Shown piece after piece: positions 22,401 to 34,206 of a stretch of DNA of 64,000 nucleotides (its first letter is position 1; each line of letters opens with the position of its first letter). The position numbers and the translations under genes are program-made. The stretch covers positions 54,661,751 through 54,725,750 of the forward strand of contig NC_133653.1 in assembly GCF_009905375.1 (NCBI RefSeq). The letters run 5' to 3'. Origin of the DNA: Apium graveolens (taxonomy: Eukaryota > Streptophyta > Magnoliopsida > Apiales > Apiaceae). Below the pieces are notes generated by a model. It did no database searches and was not told where the DNA came from. It worked only from the letters and a program-made list of their open reading frames with translations.

Positions 22401-23528
22401 TTCATCCATCTACTAGTAAAAAAGGTTACTTATTGGTATCTTTGCCTGATCAGCAAGATATCTGGTTTATGCCAAAATTCTTTTCCTTCCAAATTCATTG
22501 GATATTGCAACTCTGTTCATACTTTACATGACAGAGGTTTTCAGGAAATGTATGGGAGATATATATGAATATATTTATATATCAGGTCTTAATGAAGTAT
22601 CTCGTAACTTCATCATTTATAATGATATTCAAAGATTGAATATATTCAAATCTTGTCTTGTAGTCTCATCTATGTGATGAACCTTTGAAACTGATTATAA
22701 CTTGAACGGGGGTAGTTCAAGTAGTATTTGGGAAAGATATAAGTATTTTGGGGTATCTTGTAACTTCATCTTTTAAACTTATATCTAGTTAATGATTATC
22801 TTATGCATGACAAAGATTTTCAGAAAAACGTTGAGACAAGGTTAGATATATGAGATCACCTTGCAACGATATTTTTATACAGTTATACACTGGAACTCTG
22901 TGTATATTATGCATGGAAGAGGACTTCCAAGATTTTTAAAAGTATATATGTATATACTGAATATTTTGCGACTTCATCGCATTAAGATATCAACTTGGTT
23001 CATTTCTTTTGACCAAGACTTTCATGAGTACTATGAGAAGGCTCATATATTGTTAATCATTATACATATTATTTTGGTGGGCTTGTTGCTCACCCTTGCT
23101 TTATTTCTTCATCACACAACAACAGTTAGGAAAGATGGCCAGACTCCAGCAGACCCAGCGCAAGCGCGTGGGAAGCGTCCCGCGTCTTCCCGTTGATGTT
23201 GTAGCTGCTATAGCTGCAGAGGTAGATCTATTGTAGATCAGACCATCTACTTTTGAGAATCAATTATGTATAATTATAACTTGTGGCAGATAATGGCAAT
23301 TAACTGTAAATTTATCAAGTAATCATTTTGTGTTGTAATAACTTTTAAATTGTGGATTCAAAGACTTGTACTTATTTAAATTTCATCTCTGAGACTATAA
23401 CGGGTTGTGGTGTGTGTTAGTGTGGGGTCACAGCATAAGGTTATTTATTATTAATTAAGTGAAGTGATATTGTGGAAAGAAAGACCGTGACGACCCGGAT
23501 CCCCGACCCCGGATCTGGGGGTGTTACA
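19483..23528 (+). repeat. 3' LTR of B (4046 bp)
   Basis: Near-identical to 10161-14210; starts TGTAATAACC after the purine tract and ends GTGTTACA before TSD GATAA. Confidence 0.92.
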
Positions 23529-23554
23529 GATAATCTAGGGCAACATTTCATAGC
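23529..23554 (+). pseudogene. Sliver of A gag between elements B and C
   Basis: 26 bp: the right TSD of B (GATAA, 23529-23533), 16 bp unique to A, and the left TSD of C (ATAGC, 23550-23554). The same gag frame runs through it from the B junction and into 37917, so it is the only piece of A left between two large insertions. Confidence 0.88.
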
Positions 23555-24372
23555 TGTTAGGAATATGTTGTGAACTTGATGATAAGTTAAACAAAACACC
23601 CTAGTAGATTTAACTTAGTGAAATTTGTAGCACTCGACGGATGATTAATTATAGTCCCGACGGATAAAACTTTATAGTCCTGACGGATGACTAATTGACA
23701 TCCACCGGGTGAGTAGCTTATGTATAAATAAGAACTGTAGCACATTTTTGCAAACAACTTTGTATAGATTCTATATTAGCTTATGAATCATGTAGACTAC
23801 TAGTAGATGTGCAGAATAGGTTGATTAATTGTAAATATGAGATGTCTTGTAATTCTGCACAAATGAAATGGAGTCAAGTGATAAATAGCTACCCGACGGA
23901 TGATCAACAAAGCTACCCGACGGATGATCAACAAGGCCACCCGACGGATAACAAGCATGTACCCGACGGATGATCAATTCAAATATCTGTTGACAGTGAC
24001 AACACAGTTACATGCGTTGGGTGTTTGCAAAAGGAATGTGGCAGCCTGTTTAGCAAGAAAAGGAGAACAGAGAAGCATTACCATTTCCATACAAGTTATG
24101 AAGATTTCAAAGATGCTGGAATAGAGTAATGAAGTAGCATGGAGTTAGACTTGATAGGTTTTGTTTTATTATCTTATCTTATTACCATGTAAACTTGGTG
24201 ATATATAAACAAGTGTAGCAAGTAGAACAATAACAAAAACAATAACTAGAACTAAGCAAACACATTCTCAGAGAAACATTTGTAAGCTGTATTCTGTAGC
24301 ATTTCTCTGTAAGTTTAGTTGTTCAACTTGTGAGCAGCTGTGAGCTATTCAAAGCTTCACAAAGTTCTCAAT

Positions 24373-24413
<41 letters not shown>

Positions 24414-24618
24414 GATACATTCAAATCCACCAGAAAGTTTTAAAGACTTGTGTTTTTATTACTTTGTGTTTGATTTATTTAATCCTTTCATTCCGCACTT
24501 TGCAAATCAAACAATATATTTGTCGAGTTAGAACTAGTTCTTAAAAATCTCAAAAAGAAGCCAGAATTACATTCAACGCCTCCTTCTGTAATTCTTGTTG
24601 TATTGTTAGGGAATAACA
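23555..24618 (+). repeat. 5' LTR of C (1064 bp)
   Basis: TGTTAGGAATATG...GGGAATAACA, matching 36846-37911. It contains seven GACGGAT cores (23636, 23659, 23682, 23895, 23919, 23943, 23965); the last four form a tandem of about 24-bp units. A TATA box ATATATAAAC lies at 24201-24210 and a TA microsatellite at about 24376-24406. Confidence 0.92.
24201..24210 (+). promoter_or_regulatory. TATA box in the 5' LTR of C
   Basis: ATATATAAAC, conserved in the 3' LTR at 37491-37500. It is followed about 30 bp later by an A/C-rich stretch typical of a transcription start and leader. It lies downstream of the clustered CGACGGATGA motifs. Confidence 0.6.
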
Positions 24619-24620
24619 AT

Positions 24621-24632
24621 TGGTATCAGAGC
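24621..24632 (+). other. Primer-binding site of C (tRNA-Met)
   Basis: TGGTATCAGAGC two bases after the LTR end, exact initiator-tRNA-Met complement. Confidence 0.92.
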
Positions 24633-24678
24633 AAGCTCTTAAAGTACAAAGAGTTTAAAGATCACAACAAATAGCAAG

Positions 24679-25695
24679 ATGAACAAGAAGGATGTTGAAG
24701 TTAAAATTCCTTTTCTGGATAAAGATAATTATCACCACTGGAAGGTGAAAATGCATCTACATCTTCTTTCTCAAGATGAGGCCTATGTGGATTGCATAGG
24801 GAGAAGTCCTCATGTACCAATGAGGGTTACAACTGGCAATAAACCATCTATTCCAAAACCAAGGCATGAATGGTCAGATCCTGATATTGAACAAGTCAGG
24901 AAAGATAAGAAGGCCATGAACATTCTATTTAATGGAGTTGATGGTGATATGTTTGACAACATAATCAACTGCAAAATAGCCAAGGAGGTTTGGGACACCA
25001 TCCAGATTATTTGTGATGGTACTGAGCAAGTAAGGGAGAATAAAATGCAGTTTCTCATTCAGCAATATGAGCACTTCCATTATGAAGACAGTGAGACGCT
25101 CACTGATATATTTAGTAGGTTTCAAAAGCTACTAAATGCTCTGAAGTTGCATTGAAGAGTCTATCAAACAAAAGAATCTAACCTCAAGTTCCTGAGATCT
25201 CTTCCGAAGGAATGGAAACCAATGACAGTATCATTGAGAAATTCTGAGGATTACAAGGAGTTTACCTTGGAGAGACTGTATAGCATCCTGAAAACTTATG
25301 AGCTTGAAATAGAGCAAGATGAGAGGATGGAGAAAGGAAAGAAGAAAGGAGGTTCCATAGCACTGGTTGCTGAGTTGGAGAAAGAGAAAGAGATGAAGGT
25401 AGAAGCTGTTGAGTCTACTTTAAAGGTCTATGAGAACAAGGGCAAAGGGCTGGTAGCTGAAAATGAAGATCATTTGAGCCAAGATGACATGGATGATATT
25501 GATGAACATCTAGCATTCCTTTCTAAAAGATTTGCCAAGCTCAAGTTCAAAAAGAACTTTGGAGCAGTCAAGCCAAATAGAAACATGATGGATAAATCCA
25601 AATTCAAGTGTTTTAAATGTGGCTTGGCAGGACACTTTGCCAGTGAGTGTAGAAAGTCAGATTCTGGCAAAAAGAAGCTTGAGCCTGTTGATTAA
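24679..25695 (+). pseudogene. gag: gag of C (UBN2/copia-type gag with zinc knuckle)
   Basis: Starts MNKKDVEVKIPFLDKDNYHH, the usual copia gag opening with a KDNYHHWK motif, then KAMNILFNGVDGDMFDNI, AKEVWDTIQ and LLNALKLH. One in-frame stop (25153-25155) breaks it; the reading resumes in frame 25222-25695 with FLRSLPKEWKPMT, a lysine/glutamate-rich linker and a canonical CCHC zinc knuckle CFKCGLAGHFASEC (CX2CX4HX4C) near the end. Gag builds the particle and binds RNA through the knuckle. The following frames to about 27090 read as a long coiled-coil gag extension, as in SIRE elements. Confidence 0.88.
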
Positions 25696-25712
25696 AACAG
25701 AAATATTTTGAG

Positions 25713-27127
25713 TTGCTCAAGAAAAAGGAAAGGGCTTTCATTACACATGAAAATGACTGGACAGCTGATGGTTTAAATGAAGATGAGGATGTGAGCTATG
25801 TCAATCTAGCCCTGATGGCCAAGTCTAATGAGACAGAGATAAGTTCTTCAAGTAATCAAGTAATCACCACTAACTTAGCACATTTATCTAAAGCTGAGTG
25901 TAATGATGCAATCAATGACATGTCTATAGAATTATATCATTTGCGTGTTACACTTAAGTCCCTCACTAAAGAAAATGCTAAAATCAAATAAAACAATTTG
26001 TTTTAAGTGAGAGGAACAATGTGCTAGAGTCTCAGTTTATTGAATTTGAAAAATTGAGAATTGAGTGTAAAATTGCTAAGGATGAATTAACTGAGTCCTT
26101 GAAGAAAGAGAAGATTTTGAAGAAGCAGCTTGAACGAGAGCAGGAGGTGATTAAGGCATGAAAATCATCAAGAGATGTCCATTCTCAAATCACTAAAGTT
26201 CAAGGTATTGAGTCCTTTTGTGATGTAGCCTGGAAGAAAAGTAAGGAGAACCTGAAATCCAATTTAGTGGAAGGATTGCTAACAGATGTGGACTAGACGG
26301 ATGATGAAAGTTATCCGTCGGGTAATCAAAAGGACTATCCATCGAGTGACAAAGAACCACATCCATCGATTGTGAGCAAACCTATGAGCAAAGCCAAACT
26401 TGCCAAGCTGAATGAAAAATATGGATCAGTTTCCAAAAACTTTGTACCAGGAGAATCGAGTAAAGTTAGGAAGGAGAAGAAAGTGAATGTTGGTCATCTG
26501 TCCATCAAGCAATTGAATGATAGATTAGAAAAGATTGAGGTTAAAACATAAACTAAAAAGAAAAACAATAGAAATGGGAAAGTAGGGATTAACAAACATA
26601 ATAACTACACACCTGATATGTATGCTCCAAGAAAAATCTCTGTTAAGTGTGGTAGTGTTAATCATTTGTCTGTTAATTGCAAACTTGCCATGCCTACTCC
26701 TATATCTGTATCATCTTCTTTTCCCAACATGAATGCCATACCTTCTATGCCTATGAATGCTATATTTGCTCAGAATATGAATGCACAATTTGCTAATATG
26801 CCATTTGCACCTAATCCTTATTATGATGCATTTAGTATGCCCTAAATGCCATTTAGCATACCTTGCTGGAATAACATGTTTATAAATAGCATGCCTTTTC
26901 CTGTTATTCAAAATATGCATGATAATTCTGCTTTAATGACTGGTTTCAAAGGTCCAACTCAGATGACTAAGGATGAATCAGATATCCCCAAGTCAAATGA
27001 GATCAAACCTAAGAAACAGAAGAAGAAAGCTAACAAGGAAGGACCCAAGGAAACTTGGGTACCAAATCAACTTGATTTGGTTTTGATGCGTGCAGGGAAA
27101 CAAAAAGAATCTATGGTACTTGGATAG
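25713..27127 (+). pseudogene. gag extension of C: coiled coil, second knuckle remnant and Met/Asn-rich linker
   Basis: Consecutive pieces with frameshifts and stops (25713-25991; about 26000-26560; 26618-26845; 26846-27127). The first parts are heptad-like and rich in Leu, Lys, Glu (for example ELYHLRVTLKSLTKENAKIK), suggesting a coiled coil. Near 26640 a degenerate knuckle SVKCGSVNHLSVNC lacks its first cysteine. Then a Met/Asn/Pro-rich stretch with repeated NMNA and PMNAI units, and a basic stretch KPKKQKKKANKEG just before protease. CGACGGATGA-type motifs lie in 26296-26368. Function of this part is not known. Confidence 0.65.
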
Positions 27128-27374
27128 TGGTTGTTCAAGACACATGACTGGAGATTCTACCCTGCTCACAGAGTTCAAGGAGAGAGCTGGCCCAAGTATT
27201 ACTTTTGGAGATGACAACAAGGGTTATACTGTGGGATATGGCTTGATTTCAAAAAATAATGTCATCATTGAAGAGGTTGCCTTAGTGGATGGTCTCAAGC
27301 ACAATTTGTTGAGTATCAGCCAGCTTTGTGATAAGGGCAATTCAGTAACCTTCAATTCAGAAGATATGTTGTGA
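27090..27374 (+). pseudogene. Aspartic protease of C
   Basis: LWYLDSGCSRHMTGD contains the copia protease active-site triad DSG, followed by ITFGDDNKGYTVGYG and LKHNLLSISQLCD, the standard C-terminal protease motif. The frame ends at a stop at 27372; the GAG-pre-integrase segment follows in another frame (GNVYLADF, KLSHLNF). It would cleave the Gag-Pol polyprotein. Active-site residues are intact but the frame is broken. Confidence 0.85.
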
Positions 27375-27520
27375 CAAACAAAAGGAGCAACAAAGTGGTT
27401 CTCACTGGAGTGAGAAAAGGAAATGTGTACTTAGCTGATTTCAACTCATCAAATGCAGACTCAGTCACTTGTCTTCTCAGTAAAGCTAGTCAAGATGAAA
27501 GCTAGCTATGACACAAGAAG

Positions 27521-28801
27521 TTGTCCCATCTAAACTTTAAGACCATGAATGAGCTTGTTAAGAAAGAACCGGTTAGAGGTATTCCTCAAGTGGAGTTTAC
27601 AAAGGATGGACTGTGTGATGCTTTCCAAAAGGGAAAGCGAATCAAAGCATCATTCAGAAAGAAGCTTGATTTAACAATTGAAGAACCTTTGCAATTATTA
27701 GACATGGATTTGTTTGGACTAGTCAATGTGTTATCCATTTCAAGGAAAAGATTTTGCCTAGTATTTGTGGATAATTTCTCGAAGTTCTCTTGGACATATT
27801 TCCTAAAGTCTAAAGATGAAGCTAGTGAAATCATCATCAATCACATAAAGCAAGTCAACAATCATCCTGATTTTAAAGTAAAAAGAATAAGGAGTGACAA
27901 TGGAACTGAGTTCAAGAATTCTGTGATGAGATCATTTTGTGAAGATAATGGGATTATGCATGAGTTTTTTTGCAGCAAGAATCCACAACAAAATGGAGTA
28001 GTGGAAAGAAAGAGTAGATCTCTTATTGAAGCTGCAAGGACAATGCTTGAAGAATCAAAGTTACCAACATATTTCTGGGCTGAAGCTGTGAACACTGCTT
28101 GTTACACTCAGAATATTTCTTGGGTTAATCAGGAAAAGTGTATGACACCCTATCAATTGTTCAAGAATAAGAAGCCAACTCTAAATTTTCTTCATGTCTT
28201 TGGCTGTAAATGTTTTATCTTGAGAAGTGAAACTGATCAAAATGGGAAGTTTGATGCTAAAGAAGATGAAGGAATTTTTGTTGGATATGATGTGGGTAAA
28301 GCATATAGAGTCTACAATCTTAGAACCAACATTGTTATGGAGTCAATATATGTTGTGTTTGATGATAAAATGATTGAAGGACTACAGGATGGAGATTACC
28401 ATGAAAGCCTCAAATTTGATAATGTGGAGATGGCAAGTGATGACAATGATGATGAAAGTCATCAAAAAACAGTATCTAAGGATAATGAAGAAAAATCTAC
28501 TACTAATGAAGCACACAATTCAACATCCGTCGAATTGAAAAATGCTTCATCCATTGGGAGACAATCTGCCTTATCCGTCGGGAGACAATCAACTTCATCC
28601 GCCGGGACACAAAGTGCATCATTCGTCGGATCATTAAGAGAAGCTGAAAGTCAGAATAGATCACTTACAGAAAGTTCCCCTTTCTCAAATCAAAGATTCA
28701 CAAACTCAGGGGGAGTTTCTAATAATCAAAACTCAATCACACATCAAGACAACCATGAGACCTCTTCATCTAGAGCTAATCTACCTCAACAAAGAAAATG
28801 A
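27521..28801 (+). CDS. Integrase of C (copia type)
   Basis: 426-codon open frame. It starts in the GAG-pre-integrase region (MSHLNFKTMNEL; the zinc-binding histidine HKK lies just upstream, preceded by a stop). Core DDE residues are visible: LDMDLFG, RSDNGTEFKN and NGVVERKSRSL; the usual ENGI-type box reads HEFFCSKNPQQNGVVERK. The HVFGCKCF and GIFVGYD motifs follow. The tail (from about 28430) is Asp/Ser-rich and contains an imperfect SVGRQS-type repeat encoded by the CGACGGAT-type motif in reverse orientation (ATCCGTCG). Integrase inserts cDNA into chromosomes. The zinc-binding CX2C is partly lost (CDAFQK). Confidence 0.85.
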   Translation: MSHLNFKTMNELVKKEPVRGIPQVEFTKDGLCDAFQKGKRIKASFRKKLDLTIEEPLQLLDMDLFGLVNVLSISRKRFCLVFVDNFSKFSWTYFLKSKDEASEIIINHIKQVNNHPDFKVKRIRSDNGTEFKNSVMRSFCEDNGIMHEFFCSKNPQQNGVVERKSRSLIEAARTMLEESKLPTYFWAEAVNTACYTQNISWVNQEKCMTPYQLFKNKKPTLNFLHVFGCKCFILRSETDQNGKFDAKEDEGIFVGYDVGKAYRVYNLRTNIVMESIYVVFDDKMIEGLQDGDYHESLKFDNVEMASDDNDDESHQKTVSKDNEEKSTTNEAHNSTSVELKNASSIGRQSALSVGRQSTSSAGTQSASFVGSLREAESQNRSLTESSPFSNQRFTNSGGVSNNQNSITHQDNHETSSSRANLPQQRK

Positions 28802-28869
28802 ACTAAAGATCACCCCTTTGAACTCATTATTGGTGATGCATCTTCTAGAGTTCAAATAAGGAGAGCAAC

Positions 28870-30436
28870 TCAAGAAGAATGTCTATATAGCAGCTTCCTA
28901 TCTAAGGAAGAACCAAAGAAGGTAGAAGAAACTTTGTTGGATCCTGATTGGATTTTAGCTAAGCAGGAGGAGCTAAACCAATTTGAAAGGAACAAGGTAT
29001 GGAAGCTGGTACCCAAGCCTAAAGGAAAGAATCCAATTGACACCAAATGGGTATTCAGAAACAAGATGGATGAAAATGGCATAGCAGTCAGGAACAAAGC
29101 TAGATTGGTTGCTAAGGGCTATTGTCAACAAGAAGGAATAGATTTTGATGAAACTTTTGCTCCTATTGCAAGACTTGAAGCCATCAGAATTTTCTTAGCC
29201 TACGTAGCCCATGCCAACTTCAAGGTCTATCAAATGGATGTCAAGAGTGCTTTTCTAAATGGAGATTCGGAGGAGGAAGTCTATGTCAGTCAGTCTCCTG
29301 GTTTTGAAGATCCAAATTTCCCAAATCATGTCTACTATCTTTTGAAAGCACTCTATGGACTGAAGCAAGCACCTAGAGCCTGGTATGACACTTTATCAAA
29401 GTTTCTTTTGGAAAATCACTTCACAAGAGGTACTGTTGATAACACTTTATTCATTAGAAATGTTAATGGCTCTAGTATACTTGTTCAAATTTATATAGAT
29501 GATATTATATTTGGCTCTATAGATGAAAAACTTTGCAAAAAGTTTGCCAAATTGATGCAAAGCAAGTATGAAATGAGCATGATGGGAGAACTAACTTACT
29601 TTCTTGGTTTATAAGTTAAGCAAGTTAGTGATGGTATATTCATTAGTCAAACTAATTACATTCATGATCTTTTAAAGAAGTTTGATCTAACGGATTGCAC
29701 ATCTGCAAAAACTCCCATGGCCACTGCAACTAAGCTTGAATTAAACACTACTGAAAAGTCTGTGGATATTTCAAGCTATAGGGGCATGGTTGGCTCACTT
29801 TTGTACTTTACAGCTAGTAGGACAGATATAATGTTAGTTACTTGCCTTTGTGCTAGATTTCAGACTGATCCTAGAGAATCTCACCTAGTAGCTATTAAGA
29901 GAATTTTCAGATATCTCAAGGGAACACCAAAACTTGGCATTTGGTACCCTAGAGCATCTGGTTTTGATCTAACTGGTTATTCAGATACAAATTATGCAGG
30001 TTGTAGAATAGATAGAAAAAGTACAACAGGAACCTGTCATTTTCTAGGGAACAAGCTTGTGTCCTGGTTCAGTATAAAGCAAAATTCAGTTTCTACTTCT
30101 ATAGCGGAAGCTGAATATATTGCTGCTGGAAGTTGCTGTGCACAGATTTTGTGGATGAAAAACCAATTGTTGGACTATGGTCTACAAGTGAACAGAATCC
30201 CCATATTCTGTGATAACATAAGTGCAATTGCCATCACTGAAAATCCATTACAACATTCAAGAACAAAGCACATAGACATCAAGTACCACTTCATTAAGGA
30301 ATATGTGATGAATGGTACTGTGGAACTGTATTTTGTTCCAAGTGAAAAACGGCTTGCAGATATCTTTACCAAGCCACTTGATGAATCCATATTTTCAAGG
30401 TTGGTAAGTGAGTTAGGCATGCTTAATTATTCATGA
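28870..30436 (+). pseudogene. Reverse transcriptase and RNase H of C (copia type)
   Basis: Reads through from the linker at about 28870 to the end of pol with a single in-frame stop at 29612-29614. RT motifs: [72 protein letters not shown] and the catalytic YIDDIIFGS. RNase H: YRGMVGSLLYFTASR, GYSDTNYAGC, STSIAEAEYIA, FCDNISAIAI and the C-terminal KHIDIKYHFI and RLADIFTKPL. RT and RNase H copy RNA into DNA in the particle. Catalytic residues are present, so this copy died mainly from stops. It ends at a stop at 30434-30436. Confidence 0.9.
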
Positions 30437-30519
30437 ATCATTTCAGATATTTTTGCAAGTTATAATGAAGCCAGAAACTTAATTTATTTTTTCTGATATG
30501 AATGAAATTTTGGCTAAGT

Positions 30520-30740
30520 CAAGATTTACATCTCGACGGATGCTAATTATCCATCGAGTTTGGTCATCCGTAGGTATTTTAATTTTTAATAAAAATCAAT
30601 TACCTTTCTGGAATATTTTATAACTCGACGGATAACTGCTTTATCCTCATCCGTCGAATTGTCTCAATCTTAGCCGTCGGAATTCTAGACATTATCCATC
30701 GAGTATACTTACAGTCTGTAAGCATAACACGACGGATAAG
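30520..30740 (+). repeat. Cluster of inverted CGACGGAT/ATCCGTCG motifs after pol of C
   Basis: At least eight copies or variants in about 210 bp, in alternating orientation: GACGGAT at 30535, 30627, 30731; ATCCGTC at 30649; ATCCATCGAG at 30549 and 30694; variants at 30566 and 30673. Neighbouring copies can pair, for example 30532-30541 with 30549-30558 and 30626-30633 with 30649-30656. The cluster lies between the pol stop and the 3' ORF (ATG 30961), where a regulatory or structural signal would be needed. Function unknown. Confidence 0.75.
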
Positions 30741-31710
30741 TGAAAGAATTTTTACAGTTTATTTTCAAACGGCTATTTTGGGAAATTTTTATTGGTCACT
30801 TTATTTTACTTTATTATTTTTGTCAGTTTATTTCTGAGATAGTATAAAAGCTAAATTCATTTTTATTCTTTTCTTTTATCATTCTCAAGTTTCAATTGCT
30901 CTAACTTCTTTCTTCTCAAAAGCAATTACTCTTTCTCTGCAATTTTCAATCTCTAACAATGGCTCCAGTTGTCAAAATCATGTCTCAAACCGGGTTTATC
31001 TATGAAAAGAACAACTTCTCAGCGTTAGTGAATACGGAGATTTAACAGTCTGGTGACTATCACAAAATGATGGATTTTGTGAAGAACTGCAAGCTCAACT
31101 ATGCCATGTTGGAATTACCCATTATTTACTGTGAGGTTGTAGAGGAGGTATGGACAACTGCAGTGTACAACTCAACTGACTAGACCATCACATTCACTCT
31201 AAAAGGTAAGCAGTTTTGCATAAATAATGATATTGTCAAAGCATACTTTAGGATTCCTGATAATACTGTAACTGCTACACACACATACACTGACATTGTT
31301 AATATGCTTAATTCCATGGGCTATGCATTATCTACCTCTAAATTAAGTGACATTAGGAGGTTAGGTCTTAGGAAAGAATGGAGTTATCTGTGTGATGTGG
31401 TTACTAAGGTGTTTTCTGGTAAAATTAGCAACTTTGACTCTGTTAACATTTCTATGCTTAACATGCTTTACATGCTAGTTACTGATAAGTATTTTAATTT
31501 CAGTGACTTGGTCTGTTTAAGCTAGGCTTTAAGTTAGGAGAACTTAATAAGAGAGATAAAAGTGTCTATTATGCTAGATTCTTTATAATGCTTGCTAACC
31601 ATCTTATTGAGAATATTGTGATTGAGAACCCAACCAACAAACTGAATTGTTGGGTTCAAGAAAGAAGGATTATTGCAGATTTAATCAGAGCAAATCATCA
31701 CAAGGAGGCA

Positions 31711-34206
31711 TGTAACAACCCAAATCCGGGGTCAAGATTTGGTGTCACGAAACAATCTTTACATAAAATAAAAGAATATTCAATTAACCCCTTGAATCCG
31801 GATCGTTTACAGGTTATGGTATGAAACAAAAATCTTACCTTCTACAACTTACAATAACTCGAATGCAAGTGAAAATACCTTTGTCCTAATGCTCCTATCA
31901 TATTCTTCTAACTTTTTCAACCACTCGTAGCGGAGATTCCTCTAACTTCTGTTGTCTATCAAAGCTATTCACTTTTATCCTTATCTATTTCTAGCAGAAA
32001 TAAGAATTTACAAAGCAAGAGTGAGCCAAATATGCCCGACAAGTATATAATTTGAGTTTCAAGTATTAATACCAAAGGAAAAACTTCCGGACAAAATCTT
32101 AGAACAATTTTAAACAATTCTATTTATTTGAGTGAGTGGAGCGAATAAACGTTGGTTGTCACCAGCCTTTAACTATAAATCCAAAAATGACAAGCGATTC
32201 CCCAATTCATCTCCTGAATCGGGGTTTTGTCCGGTTTTGGAAACATAAAACCTTTCGAGAGAGAATGTTGTTAATGGCGATCAACATCAAATTAGACTGG
32301 ACACTAGTTCACACTTATACCCTGCTGATCAATCAGGATACAGTGTAGATCTATACCCAACCGTATAGATCCCTTCAGGTACCTAGGCTCTATTGCCCAA
32401 GGGTCCGGTCCATCCCCGACCCATAGGATCCAGCTCATCACTGGCCCTTACAGTAAACATCCAGCCCGTAGAGTATTTTGATATCAAATCATTTTGAATT
32501 CAAAACATCCCAATTCAGGGTTCGCAAATAACCCGAAAGAATGGGTATTTGCTCAAGAGAGCAATCGAATTATAGGAACAATAATGAAAAAGTACTGGCA
32601 TAATAAGAGTAATTACAGCAAAATATAAAGCATTTTACTATTCTGAACTTAGAATAGGAACGAAGAAATAATTGCAGTATTTTAAAAGAAAGTTCAGGAA
32701 TACTTGCCTCAATAAGCTTTAGTCGCTATTACTAGTTGACTTTGATTCGACTTGATCGTTCAGCCTTATTGTCAAACTATTATCCCATTCTGGATACGAT
32801 CCCAACACTCAGGCCCTTCGATTGGAAATTCGTTAATCTCGACTTCTAATCGCTAGATCACTCCTAGTCCAACGTCAAATCTCGGGTCTTCCGACTAGGA
32901 CCTACAGGGTTAAAATACCCTAATTCAGATAATCGCTTCGCTTAACATCACATTACTATCCTATTCTACCCGTACGATTTCATAATCCAACTTATATTTA
33001 AATGTATTATTTAAATACACATAGCAATTATGGTTCACATCTTCGAAACTTGGTTCGGTGTTTATTTTCGGAAAGTATGTTTATTCGTTGTTTGAAAATA
33101 ATAGGGTAATGGATTTTAAAATATTTTTGTCACAACACACAACTAGGTTCGTCTGATATAATTATTTACTTTTGTTCGACGTCTCCGATAATTATAGGTT
33201 ACGTTCCCGTATTTTTGAAATTAATTTCCCGAAAATCGGGCAGCGTTTCCTTTCTTTATCGGCCTGCCCGTCGAATAATTTTGACGTCAATTTCAATCAA
33301 CAACAATAACAATAATCCACAACTACAATTCACAATTCCCAACCACCAATATAATTTCAATTATTTATTATTGTTACTCGCATTTTTATATTTTGATTTG
33401 AAATTTTCGTTTCGAAATTAATTTCACGAACTAATTTTATTTCATTTATAAATGTAGGACTCAGATAAAAATCATCATCGCCCACCGTCGGCTCATCGCC
33501 GACGGCGGCGAAATCGCGGGTACATGATAAAGTCGGGTTTCCAACACTGATTTCACCGATTAAATCTCGAATTATTAAAATAAATATTCAAAAATCATCA
33601 ATTTTCATTCGAGTATATATATATATATAAATATAATTCGAATAAAATTGAATTATTTATTCAACACGAACGCAACAGTAACAACAGGAACAAAACAACC
33701 GCAACAACACAGGCAACAGAGGACGACACCGCGAGTCAGCGACACGCCCCACCACCATCCTCACCATTTTCGGTGAGGGGCGGTGAGAGCCAAGAAAACA
33801 AAAGCACGGAATCAATTCACACAGCAAAACTCTCTACCCAACTGATGTATACATACAACCCACATGTATATATATATATAACAATTAAGCAGAAAATCGG
33901 AGCAAGCAACCACGGTGGCCGGAAAATCCAGGCCGCCGGATACTTACCAAAAAAAATGAGAACGAATCAGAGAATAAGGAAGGAGTGAAGGAGGGATTAG
34001 AACACAGGGGAGATCGAGAGGGACAAAGAGAGAACGGAGAGAGACTGTAGAGATTGAGAGGTGTCGAGAGATAGAAATCAATTGAAGGATTTAGAGGAAT
34101 AAGAACTGGAGAGAAGAAGAGACGGGTTGAACCCGATTGACCCCTACCCCCCTTTTAAATTTTCTATATTTTTATTTTTTTTACTTTTTATCGGGATAAT
34201 TATTAC
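31711..34206 (-). mobile_element. Element S: reverse-oriented solo LTR of a gypsy element
   Basis: Read on the minus strand it ends GACCCCGGATTTGGGTTGTTACA-like at 31711, which resembles the LTR ends of A and B (GACCCCGG...ACA), and begins TAATAATTATCCCG. Its minus-strand leader is CT-rich (34000-34100), ends in a GGTAAGTA splice-donor-like site at about 33943-33950, and follows AT-rich DNA, as in Tekay-type LTRs. It splits the 3' ORF of C. No coding region, PBS or second LTR is present, hence solo LTR. I see no matching TSD: left flank AGGCA, right flank CTCAG or TCAGA. Confidence 0.65.
33485..33505. other. GC-rich perfect hairpin in S
   Basis: CCGTCGGC and GCCGACGG form an 8-bp perfect stem around a TCATC loop, followed by a CGGCGG run, in an otherwise AT-rich LTR. 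It may be a transcript structure of the S family; no function known. Confidence 0.5.

Larger units (their letters stand above)
10161..23528 (+). mobile_element. Element B: young Tekay-like gypsy element with a decayed, rearranged interior (13.4 kb)
   Basis: Two nearly identical 4.05-kb LTRs flank a 5.3-kb interior with a tRNA-Met PBS and a purine tract, bounded by a perfect 5-bp TSD. I see about 30 differences between the LTRs by eye. The interior carries only remnants: acidic ORF, displaced RNase H, gag, RT, RNase H, integrase/chromodomain, with stops every few codons. Such an element cannot encode its own proteins, so it was most likely copied in trans by a related intact Tekay element. LTR ends (TGTAATAACC...GTGTTACA) resemble those of A, so A and B are related families. 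Confidence 0.88.

Noticed and set aside
24376..24406. TA microsatellite in the LTR of C, also at about 37666 and 37790
   Set aside because: Ordinary slippage-prone repeat; length differences between the LTRs are expected and should be left out of age estimates.
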